The notes beneath the pieces are model-generated. The model was given only the letters and a program-made list of their open reading frames with translations, made no database searches and had not been told where the DNA came from. Source: Nocardia asteroides (lineage in GTDB: Bacteria; Actinomycetota; Actinomycetes; Mycobacteriales; Mycobacteriaceae). From it: 64,000 nt of DNA. Both the position numbers and the translations under genes were made by a program. The stretch lies in the NCBI RefSeq assembly GCF_021183625.1, contig NZ_CP089214.1:4960001-5024000 (forward strand). Direction: 5' to 3'. This document shows positions 18,701-30,700 of this stretch, one piece after another (the first letter of the stretch is position 1; each line of letters starts with the position of its first letter).

Positions 18701-21700
18701 GAGGTGTCCGGTGTCGGTGTGGTCGGGGTTGGTGGGTGTGGCGGGTCGGGGTTGCTGGGTGGCGGGCGGTGTGAAGGCGGCGGGGGCGCCGAGCCGGTCG
18801 GGGTGGAGCAGGTAGGGGGCGCCGGTGGGGGTGGTGGCGAGGTGGAGGTGGTCGGGGTTGCGGGCGGAGGCATAGAACAGGGTGTACGGGGTGCCGGTGG
18901 GGGCGTGGGTGTAGATGTCGCGGGGGGCGTCGGGGCGGAGCACGACGACGTTGAGGCCGAGTTCGCGGGCGGTGATGGGGAGCAGGTCGACGCTCATGAG
19001 GCGGTCGGTGGGGTGCCGCGGGTCGGTGAGGGCGGCGATGAGGTGCCGCAGCCGGTCCTGTGCGCGCCGGCGTACCGCCTCGTCGAACCGCTCGGCCGAT
19101 TGCCGGAACTGCTCCTTGCGTTGCTTGCCCGCTTCGTCCACGGGCATGGACTCGGCGGCGGTGTCCAGCCCCGCGCGGCGGCGTTGCGATATCCAGTCGC
19201 CGATCTGGCGCATTTCCTCGCGGGATTGCTCGGCCTGCCGGCGCGCGCGGCGCAGTATCTCGGTCTTCGCTTCCTTCTGCCCCGCGAGGGTGAAGGTGGG
19301 CAGTAGTTCGACGTAGGTGTCGATGTCGGCGTGCAGGCGCTGGGCGAGGGTGGTGCGCATCGCCGTGCTGGTGGGGTGGCCTGCGGCGCGGGCGAGGGCG
19401 TCGAGTACCCGGTTGCCGTCCTCGGGGGACGGTGTCCAGGTCGGCGGGGAGCCGTCGGTGGCCGGGGCGGCCAGCGCGGCGGGGGTGATGGCGAACGCGG
19501 GTGTGGCGTCCGAGCGGTGGTCGCGCGCGAGCAGGTCACGGAATCGGCGGCCGGACGGCCCCGCCGCGGGCCGGGGGCGGGTGCTCTGGTCCGCGGGCGA
19601 TGCGGGGGTGGTGGTCCGGCCGCCGAGGCGGGTCGCGAATCGTTCGAGGCGGCGGGAGCCGAGCAGGCGGGCCGGGCTCGACGTGGCGCCGGGATCGGGT
19701 GTGCTGCCGTCGCGGCCTGCCCGGTGGTTCTCGGGGGCGCCGATGCGGAGGCCGGTGGGGATCGTGGGGGTGGCGGCGCCGGCCGGGAGCGGCGGTGCGG
19801 CGATCTCGCCGCGGGGGGTGTAGAGGACGGCGTGCACCGGGGCGAGGTGGTTCCGGCCGGGCAGGGTGTGTTCGGGGTCGGCGGTGTCGTGGACGCGGAT
19901 GGTTCCGTTGTCGTTGAACATGCGGTAGGCGTGGGCGCCGATGCCGTCGGTCGTCGGGGTGGTGTGCACGGCGACGACGAGCGCTTGGGCGCCGGGGCCC
20001 TGGATGATCAGGTTGTCCACGACGGCGTAGTCGTAGGGGTAGGCGCGCAGTTCGCCGCCCGCGGCGTCTTCGAGTTCCGCGCGGGTGCGGCCGGGCAGCG
20101 CGGCAGGCCGGGATGGCAGGCGGACGACGCTGCCCGGCAGGCTGTCGCGGATGGCGGTCAGGGTGGCGACGACGCAGTCGGTGCCGATCGGCGGGGGTGG
20201 ATCGGAGCGGTGCGTGACCGTGGCGGTGCCGTCACCGAGGAACGTTCCGGTGGCCGGGGGTGCGGTCGTCGCGGGCGATTTGCCCTTGTCCTCGGTTTGG
20301 CCGGTGTGCGTGGGTTCGGCGGTGTCGTCGAGCACGACTTCGGCGTCGAGGATGACCACGTCGGCGGTGTCGTCGCGGGTCACGCCGGTGATGCGGTAGC
20401 GGGTGTCGCGGGCGAGGAGGAGTTCGTTGTCGCGGGGGAGCCCGCTGTTGGGGCCGATCCACAGCCCCGGCGTGCCGGGCGGGACGGTGAGTTCGAGCCG
20501 GTAGCCGAACGTGCGGCCGTCCGGCGTGACGACGAGGTCGTGGCCGACCGAGGTGGACATGTAGCCGGGTTCGTGCTGGACGGTGCCGATGAGTTGGGTG
20601 AAGTCGTAGGGGTAGCGCAGCGGCCGCCCGTTGGTGCCCAGCATGAACTCGATGCGTTCCAGCCCGCGCGAGACGCGGATCGGTTCGGTGTTGGGCAGCG
20701 GCCGCATCGCCTCGTCGACGGTGCGAACCCCGTGCGCGAGCACGTCGACGCTCGGCGCCGCGCCGAAGTACCGGTCGAAGAACGGCTGCCGGACCTGCTG
20801 GAACTGCTGTGCCTCGGAGATCAGCTGCATGAGGACCGCTTCGGGCTCGCTCGCGGTGAAGATCCAGCCGAGCGCCTGGGACGCCGTGTACACGCGGCGC
20901 GGTTCCAGCATCTCGAAGAGGTGGGCGCGCCCCTGCCGGTGGTGTTCGGCGAGCTCGTCCAGCGGCGGAATCGGTTTCCCGGTCAGCTCGACGAGCGCTC
21001 CGAGGCCGTCGGCGGCCCGGCGCTCCTGCTCCAGCGTGTACTCGACGGCGGTGGTGCCCTCGCGCAGCAGCGTGCTGTACATGGCGGCGAAGTGGTAGGC
21101 CCAGACGGCGTGCTGCTGCATCGGCGTGAGCCGTTGCCACTGGTCGAGGACGGTCTCGCCGTAGTTCAGCCCCGCGTCGTCGGAGTCGAAGACGCGGACC
21201 CCGGCCGGGTCGAGGTGTCCGATGTCGGTGCGGTCGGCGTTGGACGGGGTCGGCGGCCGGTGCCGGTGCGGGCCGGGGGGCTGGTAGGCGGCCGGGGTGT
21301 GCAGGGCGCCGGGGTGCAGCAGGTACGGGCCGCCATCGGCGGTGGTGGCGATGTGCAGCTCGCCCGGGTGCTCGGTGGAGGCGGAGAGCAGGGCGAACGG
21401 AGCGTCGGGCGGGCCGTGCCGGTAGATCTCCCGCGGCGCGCCCGGACGGAGCGCGACGACGTTGAGCCCCAGCTCGGCGGCGGCGATGGGGAGCAGGTCG
21501 ACGCTCATCATGTGGTCGGTGGGCTGCCGCGGGTCGGCGACGGCCTCGATGAGCTGCCGCAGCCGGTCTCGGCCGCGCTGCTGTACCGCGGCGTCGAACA
21601 GCTCCGCCGACTCGTTGAACTGCTCCTCGCGGTGCTTGCCCGCTTCGTCCACCGGCATGGACTCGGCGTCGGTGTCGAGCCCCGCGCGCATGCGCTGCCG

Positions 21701-24700
21701 TATCCACTCGCCGATCAGGCGCATCTCTTCCCGGTCGTGCTCGGCCCGCCAGCCCGCGCGGCGCAGTATCTCGGTCTTGGCCTCCTTCTGCCCCGCCAGG
21801 GTGTATCCGGGAAGCTGCTCCGCATAGGTGTCGAAGCGTGCGGTCATGCGCTCGGCCAGGATGGCGCGCATCGCCTGCGGGCTCGGGTAGCCGAATACCG
21901 GCGCGAATAGGTCCAGCAGCCGATTGCCGTCCCGGGCCGAGGATGTCCAGGTCGGTGCGGAGCCATCGGTGGCCGGGGCGAACACCGCGGCGGGGGTGCG
22001 GGGCGGGGTGCTGTCGGCTCGGTGGTCGCGGGCGAGCAGGTCGCGGAATCGGCGGGCGGACGGTTCCGCCGCGGGCTGCGGGCGGTTGCTCTGCTCCGTC
22101 GGCGAGGTCCGGCCGCGCAGCCGGGTCGCGAACCGCCGCAGGCGGCGGGAGCCGAGCAGGCGGGCGGGGGCGGCCCCGGTGCTGACCGGGAAGGTGCCGG
22201 GGCGCGGGTCCTCGGGTGCGCCGATGCGGATGCCGGTGGGGAAGGTTCGGCTCGCTGTGTGTCCGGGGGATGGTGGGTGGGTGATGGTGCCGTCGGGGGT
22301 GTAGAGGATGGCGTGCAGGAGGGCTGGGGGGTGTTGTCCGGGTCGGGTGTGTTCCGGGTCGGCGGCGTCGTGGACGCGGATGGTTCCGTTGTCGTTGTGC
22401 ATGCGGTAGGCGTGGCCGCCGATGCCGTTGGAGGTGGGGGTGGTGTGGAGGGTGACGACGAGGGCTTGGGCGCCGGGTCCCCGGGTGGCGAGGTGGTCGG
22501 TGATGGCGCGCTCGTCGGGGTAGGCGCGCAGCTCGCCGCCCGCGGCCTGCTCGAGCTCTCGGCGGGCGCGGCCGGGTAGCGGTGCGGGGTGTTCGGGCAG
22601 GCGGATGGTGTTGCCGGGCATGTTGTCGTCGATGGCGGTCAGGGTGGTGAGGACGCAGTCGGTGCCGGTCGCCGGTGCCTGGCGCGGCCGGTTGGTGAGC
22701 GCGGCGTGGGTGGCGGTGCCGTCGCCGTGGAAGGTTCTCGGCGCCGGGGCGGGCGTTGTCGCGGGGGCCTTGCCCTTGCCTTCGGTTCGGCCGGTGTGCG
22801 CGGGTTCGGCGGTGTCGGCGAGCACGACTTCGGCGTCGAGGATGACCATGTCGGCGGTGTCGTCGAGAGTTACGCCGGTGATGCGGTAGCGGGTGCCGTG
22901 GGCCAGAAGGAGTTCGTTGTCGCGGGGGAGTCCGCTGTTGGGGCCGATCCACAGGGCGGGGGTGCCGGGGGGGAGTGTGAGGTCGAGCCGGTAACCGAAC
23001 GCGCGGCCGTCCGGCGTGACGACGAGGTCGTGGCCGACCGAGGTGGACATGTAGCCGGGTTCGTGCTGGACGGTGCCGATGAGCTGGGTGTAGTCGTAGG
23101 GGTAGCGCAGCGGGCGTCCGTTGGTGCCGAGCATGAATTCGATGCGTTCCAGGCCGCGCGAGACGCGGATCGGTTCGGTGCTGGGCAGGGGGCGCATCGC
23201 CTGGTCGAGGATGCCGATGCCGCGTTCGAGGGTGTGGATGGTCGGGGCCGTGCCGTAGTACCGGTGCAGTGGTCGCAGGACGTTCTCGTAATGCGCGGCG
23301 TCCGTGCTCAGCTGTCCCAGCTCCGCTTCCGGATCCGCCGCGGAGAGGATCGTCTGCAGTGCTCGCCAGGTGGGACCTACGTTGTCCGGCTCCGAGAGCG
23401 CGCTGTAGAGGTCGATGGGCCCGGCGTCGTGGTGTTCGCGGAGTTGTTCGAGTGTGGGTTCCTGGTTGCCGGTGAGTGCGGTGAGCAGGCCGAGCTGATG
23501 GGCGGCGCGGCTGTGCAGTTCGAGAGTGTTGCGCACCGCACCGCTGCCCTCGCGCAGCAGTGTGTTGGGCAGGGCGGCGAAGTGGTAGGCCCAGACGGCG
23601 TGTTTCTGTATCGGGGTGAGCCGGTGCCAGTGGTCGAGGACGGTTTCGCCGTAGTTCAGTCCCGCGTCGTCGGTGTCGAAGACGCGGACCCCGGCCGGGT
23701 CGAGGTGTCCGGTGTCGGTGTGGTCGGGGTTGGTGGGTGTGGCGGGTCGGGGTTGCTGGGTGGCGGGTGGTGTGAAAGCGGTTTCGGCGTCGAGGCGGTC
23801 GGGGTGGAGCAGGTAGGGGGCGCCGCTCGCGGTGGTGGCGATGTGCAGATGGTCGGGGTTGCGGGCGGAGGCGTAGAACAGGGTGTAGGGGGTGCCGGTG
23901 GGGGCGTGGGTGTGGATGTCGCGGGGGGCGTCGGGGTGCAGGACGACGATGTTGAGGCCGAGTTCGCGGGCGGTGATGGGGAGCAGGTCGACGCTCATGA
24001 GGTGGTCGGTCGCCTGCCGCGGATCGGCGACGGCCTCGATGAGCTGCCGCAGCCGGTCTCGGCCGCGCTGCTGTACCGCGGCGTCGAACAGCTCCGCCGA
24101 CTCGTTGAACTGCTCCTTGCGGTGCTTGCCCGCTTCGTTCACGGGCATGGACTCCGCGGCGGTGTCGAGCCCCGCGCGCATGCGGTTCGCTCGCCACTCG
24201 CCGATCTGACGAATTTCTTCGCGGTATCGCTCGGCCTCCCAGCGCGCGCGGCGCAGTATTTCGGTCTTCGCCTCCTTCTGCCCCGCGAGGGTGAAAGTGG
24301 GGAGCAGGTCGAGGTAGGTGGCGGCGTTGGCGCGCAGGCCTTGGGCCAGGGTGGTGCGCAGCGCTTTGTCGTCGGGGTGGCCGGCGGCGCGGGCGAGGGT
24401 GTCGAGTACCTGGTTGCCGTCTCCGGGGGACGGTGTCCACGTGGGCGGGGAGCCGTCGGTGGCGGGGGCGGTCAGTGCGGCGGGGGTGATGGCGAAGGGT
24501 TGTGTGTTGTCGGCTCGGTGGTTGCGGGCGAGCAGGTCGCGGAGTCGGCGGGCGGACGGTTCTGCCGCGGATCGCGGGCGGGTGGTCTGGTCCGTGGGCG
24601 TGGTGGCGCGGCCGCCGAGGCGGGAGGCGAATCGTTCGAGGCGGCGCGAGCCGAGCAGGCGGGCGGGGCCCGATGTGGTGCCGGGATCGGGTGTGCTGCC

Positions 24701-27700
24701 GTCGAATCCGGGCCGGTGGTTCTCGGGTGCGCCGATCCGGATGGCGGACGGGAAGCCGGGGATTCCGGCGCGGTCCGGGAACAGGGGGCGGACGATGTCG
24801 CCCCGCGGGTTGTACAACACGGCGTAGATGGCGGCGTGCCGGCGCTGCCCCGGCACCGTGTGGCCGGGGTCGGCGGCGTCGTGCACGCGGACGAAACCGC
24901 GCTCGTTGACCATCCGGTAGGCGTGCGCGCCGATGCCGCCCGCGCTGGGAGCGGCGTGCTCGGCGACGACGAGCGCCTGGGCGCCCGGCCCCTGGATCAT
25001 GAGGTTCCGGACGATCGCGCGCTCGTCCGGGTAGCCGCGGAGTTTGCCGCCCGCGGCCCGCTCCAGTTCCCCGCGCGTGCGGCCGGGCGACGGCGCTGGG
25101 TGCTGCGGCACCTGGATCCGGCTCGAGCCGAGGCTGTCCCGGACGCCGGTCAGCGCGGTCACGACGCAGTCGGTACTCGCTTGCGTATTCGGCGAGACCG
25201 GCCCCGGCCGCGCCGAATCCGTCCGGTTCGCGACCGCGGCGAGGATCGTGGTGCCGTCACCGCGGGCCGTGCGCCAAGGGCGTGACGGGGCGGCGCTGCT
25301 CAGCTGGGTGCGCAAACGCTGCACGGGGCTCCGGAAGAGATCACGAAGGTGGCGGCGGTGCGATGCGCTCTCGGTGGGGCGGGATGGGGTGGCGTCGGCC
25401 GCCCGGTCCGGAAGGGCGCGGATGCGGGTGACGAGGCCGCGCAACCGGTGTGCGGGGCCGGGAGTGTCGCGGGTGTGCGGGATCGGGTCGCCCGGCCGCG
25501 ATGGAGTGGCGTTCGCTGCGGTGGTGTGCGGCCCGGCGCTGCCATCGGACGCGGGTACTGGTCGAGGTGCGGGTGTTGTGAGGGGTGCGGGCGCCGTGTG
25601 GGGTGCAGGTGCCGTGTGAGGTGTGGGCGCCGGAAAGGGTGTGAGCGCTGTGTGGGGTGCGGGTGCCTTGTGAGGTGTGGGCGCCGGGAGGGGTGCGGGT
25701 GCTGTGAAGGGTGTGGGCGCTGTGTGGGGTGCGGGTGCTGGGAGTGGTGCCTGTGCCGTGGGGGGTGCGGGAGCGGGGTGGGACCCGTCTTGCGGTGCGG
25801 TCGGCGTGGCGGGGGGCGCGACGACCTGGGCGGGCTGGGCCGCGCCGACCGGTGTGGCCTCGAAGGCGAGGGGTATCGCCTGACTCTCCGCGAACACCTC
25901 CGGCATCGCCATCGGTGTGAACGGCGCCGAGGTGACAGGTTGCGGAAGCGCGGGCAGCCTGAGATCGGTGCTCGGCACCGTTCCGCCGGAGAAGCGCGAG
26001 CTCCGCTCCCTGGTGACCGCGCCGAGCCGCCGCCAGCCGCGCGCTGGAGGTTGCCGCCCGTCCCGGCTGCCGAGCGGCGGGAGAGTGGCTGCGGGGCGGA
26101 TGGCCTCGGCGGGCACGGCCAGGTAGTAGTGGTCGGCGGCGACGAGCACCGAGCCGTTCGGCGTGGCGTCGCTGTCCGCGCCGAAGGTCTGGCCGCCGCG
26201 GGTGATCCCGTGCGCGTAGAGACGCACGATGGTGCCCTGGGTCGCGAGTGCGGTCGCCGCGGCATGCGGGACCAGGTCGAAGATGTCGACGTTCCATATC
26301 CCCCTGCGCCGTATCCGTTCGACCTGCCGGTCGAAGGTCGCGCTGTGCCTGGCGAGGTCGTCCGGTGAGATCGGCGCGCGCAGTTGCTCCGGGGTGAGCG
26401 CCGCGCCGTCGTTCTCCGCGGCGGCCATGATGTTCAGGAAGGTCGCCAGGTAGTCCGGTCGCCGTGGCCCCGACAGTTCGTCGGCGGTGAGCCGGCGCAG
26501 CTCGGTGAGGCGCTCGTGGAGTTCCCTGCGTGAGCGTGGGGGCGCACTGTAAACCAGGCGCTCCAGGCCGTGGAAGAAGCAGTCGCCGTCGGCGGGCATC
26601 GATTCCCAGACGTGCCCCTCGGGTGCGGGAATGCCGTTCACAACCGGAGATCGCTCGCCGCCGACCCGGCCGACCGCCGGGGAGGACGGGTAGCGCCTGC
26701 CTCGCTTCGGCGCGAAGAGTGAGGGCGTCGCCTTCGGCCCCGTCCGCTTCGGTGTGCTCGCGGCGTCGGGCTCGGCCGCGGTCGCGGCCTTGGTCGCGGC
26801 GTCGGGCTCGGCCTTGCCCTTGCCCTTGTCCGTATCGGACTGCGCGGAAACGGGTTTCGGGACCTGCGAGCTCTCCGGCGCAACGCCGGCCTTCGGGACG
26901 ATCACACTGTCCGGCGGCGTCTCGATGGTGCGCAGGACCATGTCACCGGTCACCCAGACGGTCCCCTCCGGCCCGCGCACCTCGACGAGCGCGAGCGTGC
27001 GCACCCGCTGCCCGGCGGTCGGCGCATTGGTGCGGAAGAGCTTGCGCCGGACGTTGCCGCCACCGCCGCTGCCGCCCTTGGTCGCGGTCTGGCCACCGAG
27101 CGGAAGGGCGGTGATACCCGCGCGGTTGTTGTTGTTCTCGGTGAGCTTGCCGGTCATGCTGAAATTCAGCGCGACCGTCGTGCCGTGTTCCTCGCCGGAG
27201 GCGGCGCTGTCGACCGTGAACTCGAAGCGGTCGATGGCGGTCGAGGTGGTGGCGTCCTCTTCCCGCAGCGCGTACAGGCTGACCTTGACCTCGATGCCGT
27301 CGACGGTGATCTCGGCGGCGTGCTGCCGCGGGGCGGGCGCGCCGTCCGACGGCTCGACGTTGAGGAACGGCGCGGTGGACTGCGGGCCGAGCCGCGTGAA
27401 GTTGCCGCTCGCCACGAGCGTGACGAGGCGGTTGTACGTCGCCTCCGCCGAACGGGTGCCGTCGTTGCCGCGCAGCGCGGGATCCACGGCCAGCAGCGCC
27501 GCGGCGAGCTGGGGCGACGCGTCGAACTCCCGGATGTCGAAGGACAGCGTGGGACGCCACGGCTCCCGCGACAGCAGCGCGCGCACGTCCGCGGGGATCT
27601 TCCCGGCCTGCTCGGTGCGGGCGGACTCCGTTCCGGTCTCGCGCGCGGACGGATCGAACGAGAAGATCCCCGGCCTGGTGCGAACGACCGCGGGGGCGTC

Positions 27701-30700
27701 GGAGCGCACCGCCGGGAGCGGCTTGGTGTCCGAAACATGCAGGCGGACATGGGAGGTGGCTCGCACCGTGGAGGATTCGGTGGCGCCGGGAGGGGGAAGC
27801 TCGGCCGGGACGAGCCCCTGCGCGACCGCGAGCCCCTGCCCGGCCATGATCATCGCGTTGCCGAGCTTCTCGGCCAGGTACGCCGTCAGGACCTCGGTCA
27901 TCGGCCGCCAGTCGACGGTGACGGTGTACTCGGTCGGGACCTTGAACTCGTACTGCGCGTCGGCGCTGCGCTGCCACGCGCTCAGATCGCGGGTGGAGGT
28001 CTGGGTGTCGCTGTGCGTGCTACTGCGCCCGACGCCGACCGTGAAGGCGGGGCGCAGCCCGCTGTCCTTGGTCTCGGTGCCGGTGCTCCGGCCACCGATG
28101 GTGACGTTCAGCTCGTTGCTCCGGGAACGGCTGTTCTCGACGCTGGTCGCGTCCGGTTCGAGCAGGGCGTTGCCGTCGGCCCGGATGTGCCGGTGGACAT
28201 TGTCCAGGGCGGCGGTGCGGGGCACCTGCTTGCCTTCCAGCGTGGCCAGGGTGGTGCCCGCCGGCATGTCCGCGTCCCGCCGGGGGCGGGCGGTGAAGGT
28301 GACGCCGACCAGGCGGGGAAAGAGCCCGGTCCGGTCGACGAAGTGGAACGAGTGGTTGCCCTCGGACCCGGCGTTGGCGAGGTTCCGCACGCCGAAACTC
28401 GTGGTGTGCGCGTTGATCAGCGTGGCGACGCCGGGGTGGTAGTTGTTCGAGCCGACGACGGTGGCGCCGGGTGCGAGCTTCTCCACCAGCGCCGTGGCGG
28501 CGTTCTCCAGGGCGCCGCGGCCGTCGTCGAAGACGACCTCGGTGACCGCGCCGAAGGAGAGCAGCCCCTTGGCGGTCGCCGGTTCGTCGGTGCGTGCGCC
28601 CGTGTAGGCGTCGGGGAGCAGGCGGCGCTCGGTCTGCGCCCAGGTCTTGTCGCTCTGCTGCACCCGTTCCTCGGGGACCACCGGGTCGGCGACGCCCTTG
28701 TTCGCGGCCCACCGGCGTACCAGCGCCAGGTACTCGGGGTTGTTGTGCAGGTCGTTGTCGGTGAGGAAGAACTCGAATCGCCGCGGCCCGTCGACGATGC
28801 CGATGCGGGTGCTGGTGGGCTTACGCGCCATCGCGTTGTGCACGAAGTTGCGCAGGCCGGTCTTGACTGTGACGAGGTAGTGGGAGTCGGCGAGGAAGCG
28901 GTACACATTGCCGCCGTAGTCGGAGGTGACCCGCATGGTGTCGGTGGTGTCGGCGGCGGTGACCTGCTTGCTGGTCGAGTCCGTGGCGTGCCAGCCGCCG
29001 CTGGGGCGGAAGCCGCCGTCGGCCTTGGCGCCGTAGGCGCCCTGCAGGCTGAGCCCGCCCTCGTTGCCGCTGGTGTGCGTCTTCCCGCGCGCGGTGGTGT
29101 TGGTGCCCTCCAGCCAGTGCTCGGTGTCGATGGGCACCGGGCCGAGCGTTTCGATGTTGTCGAGGAAGCCGCGGATGTCGATGCTGTAGTCCCTTCCGGC
29201 GACGTTGCCGGAAACCTCGGCCTCGATCTTGTGCGAGTCGCGGAAGACCAACGGCGCGAAGGAGGTCGAGTGATGCGGCGACAGCGCGGCGTGCACGACC
29301 GATGCCACCGCTGAGGTGGGGTGCAGCACCGGGACGCCGAATGCGGTGCGCCACAGCCAGTGGCCGAGGCCGGAGGCTCGGTCCCACACCCAGGTGCCGA
29401 TGTCGGGCTGCGCCGGATCGCCCTCCTCGGTCGCGGCCGCCGCGCTGTCGTCGGGCCAGGCGCCGGGCGGTCGCGGGAGGCTCTCGCTCGCGCCGTCCGC
29501 GGCTTCCGCCGGGTCGGCCTCGTCGTCGGAGAGCTCGAAGTAATCGGGGTGGGGCAGCTCGGTGATGTCGATCTCGGCGGGCACGTCCGGGCGCTCGGGC
29601 AGGACGGCGGGCGCGGCGGGCGCGGGCACCGCCAGGGTCGGCAGCTCGATGTTCTCCGGTTCGGGAGTGCGCGGGCCGAACCACGACCGGACGGCGGCGG
29701 TGAACGCGCTCGCGTCCGGCAGGAAGGCGCCGAGGCTCCGCCGGGAGGCGCCCGCCGGAGCGTCGCCGATGTCCGGCCGGACGGTCGGGAGTAGGTCCGC
29801 CGGGGTCGCCGGGAAGTTGCCTGGCATCGCCGGGCGTTCCTCGTCGTCCGCGGCTTCGGCGGCTTCCCGTTCGATATCGCCGATGAGCCCCATCGTGGCC
29901 TCGTACAGGATCTCGCCGACCGGGTGGGCGGCGACCACGGCGGAGAGCGGGAGCCTGCCGACGCCGTCGTCGATCGAGGTGGTCGCGGCGCGGCCGAGCC
30001 GCTCGGTGACCTCGGCGATATCGGAGTCCCCGTGGTCCCTGATACGCGGCGCGGCGGGCCGCTCGGTAGTGCTGGTCGCGGTCGTCAGGTAGGTCGGGAC
30101 GGCCAGGTGGAGGCTGCCCGTGCCCTCGATCGGGGCGGGGCCGGGCCCGTGGCTGTAGGCGATCTCCACGTAGTACCTGGTGGGCACGCCGAAGATCTGG
30201 ATGCCGGGCTCGTCGGCCTTCGGCCCCGGGCTGAAGGTGTAGTTCTCCTCGGCGTGGTTGTGGTCGCTCTGGACGGTCTCCGACGTGCCGCCCGTCCGGT
30301 CGTACGAGCCGTTGAAGCTCGCCAGGGCCTGCTTGCCCTCCAGGTCGAGCGGGTTGGTGAGCGCGAACGCGACGCCGAGATCCCACTGGAACGGGGTGTT
30401 CTCGGAGCGCTCCCCGGTGGCCAGGATGACGCCGGAGTAGTTCATCGTCTGGACGTACGGGGTCATCCATTCGTGCGTGACGCCCTGGTTCGGGTCGATG
30501 TCCCCGCGGTACCCGCCGTCCTCGGTCGGGTAGGCCCGCGCGGCCTTGATGGTGACGGTGATGCGCTGGTTGTCCAGCCCGTCGGACTTCTCGAAGACCG
30601 TGCGGGAGCCGCCCTGGAGCATTTCGTCCGCCGACCCGAGAAGGTTCATCCTGGTCTTGATCTGCGCGAGCTTCCGGTAGTTCTCCAGCAGCTGATCCTT

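Noticed and set aside
20232..24440. Long minus-strand open frame in an alternative phase within the cassette region
   Set aside because: It is a shifted-frame shadow (Arg/His/Pro-rich) of the megatoxin reading frame, which holds all the domain motifs.
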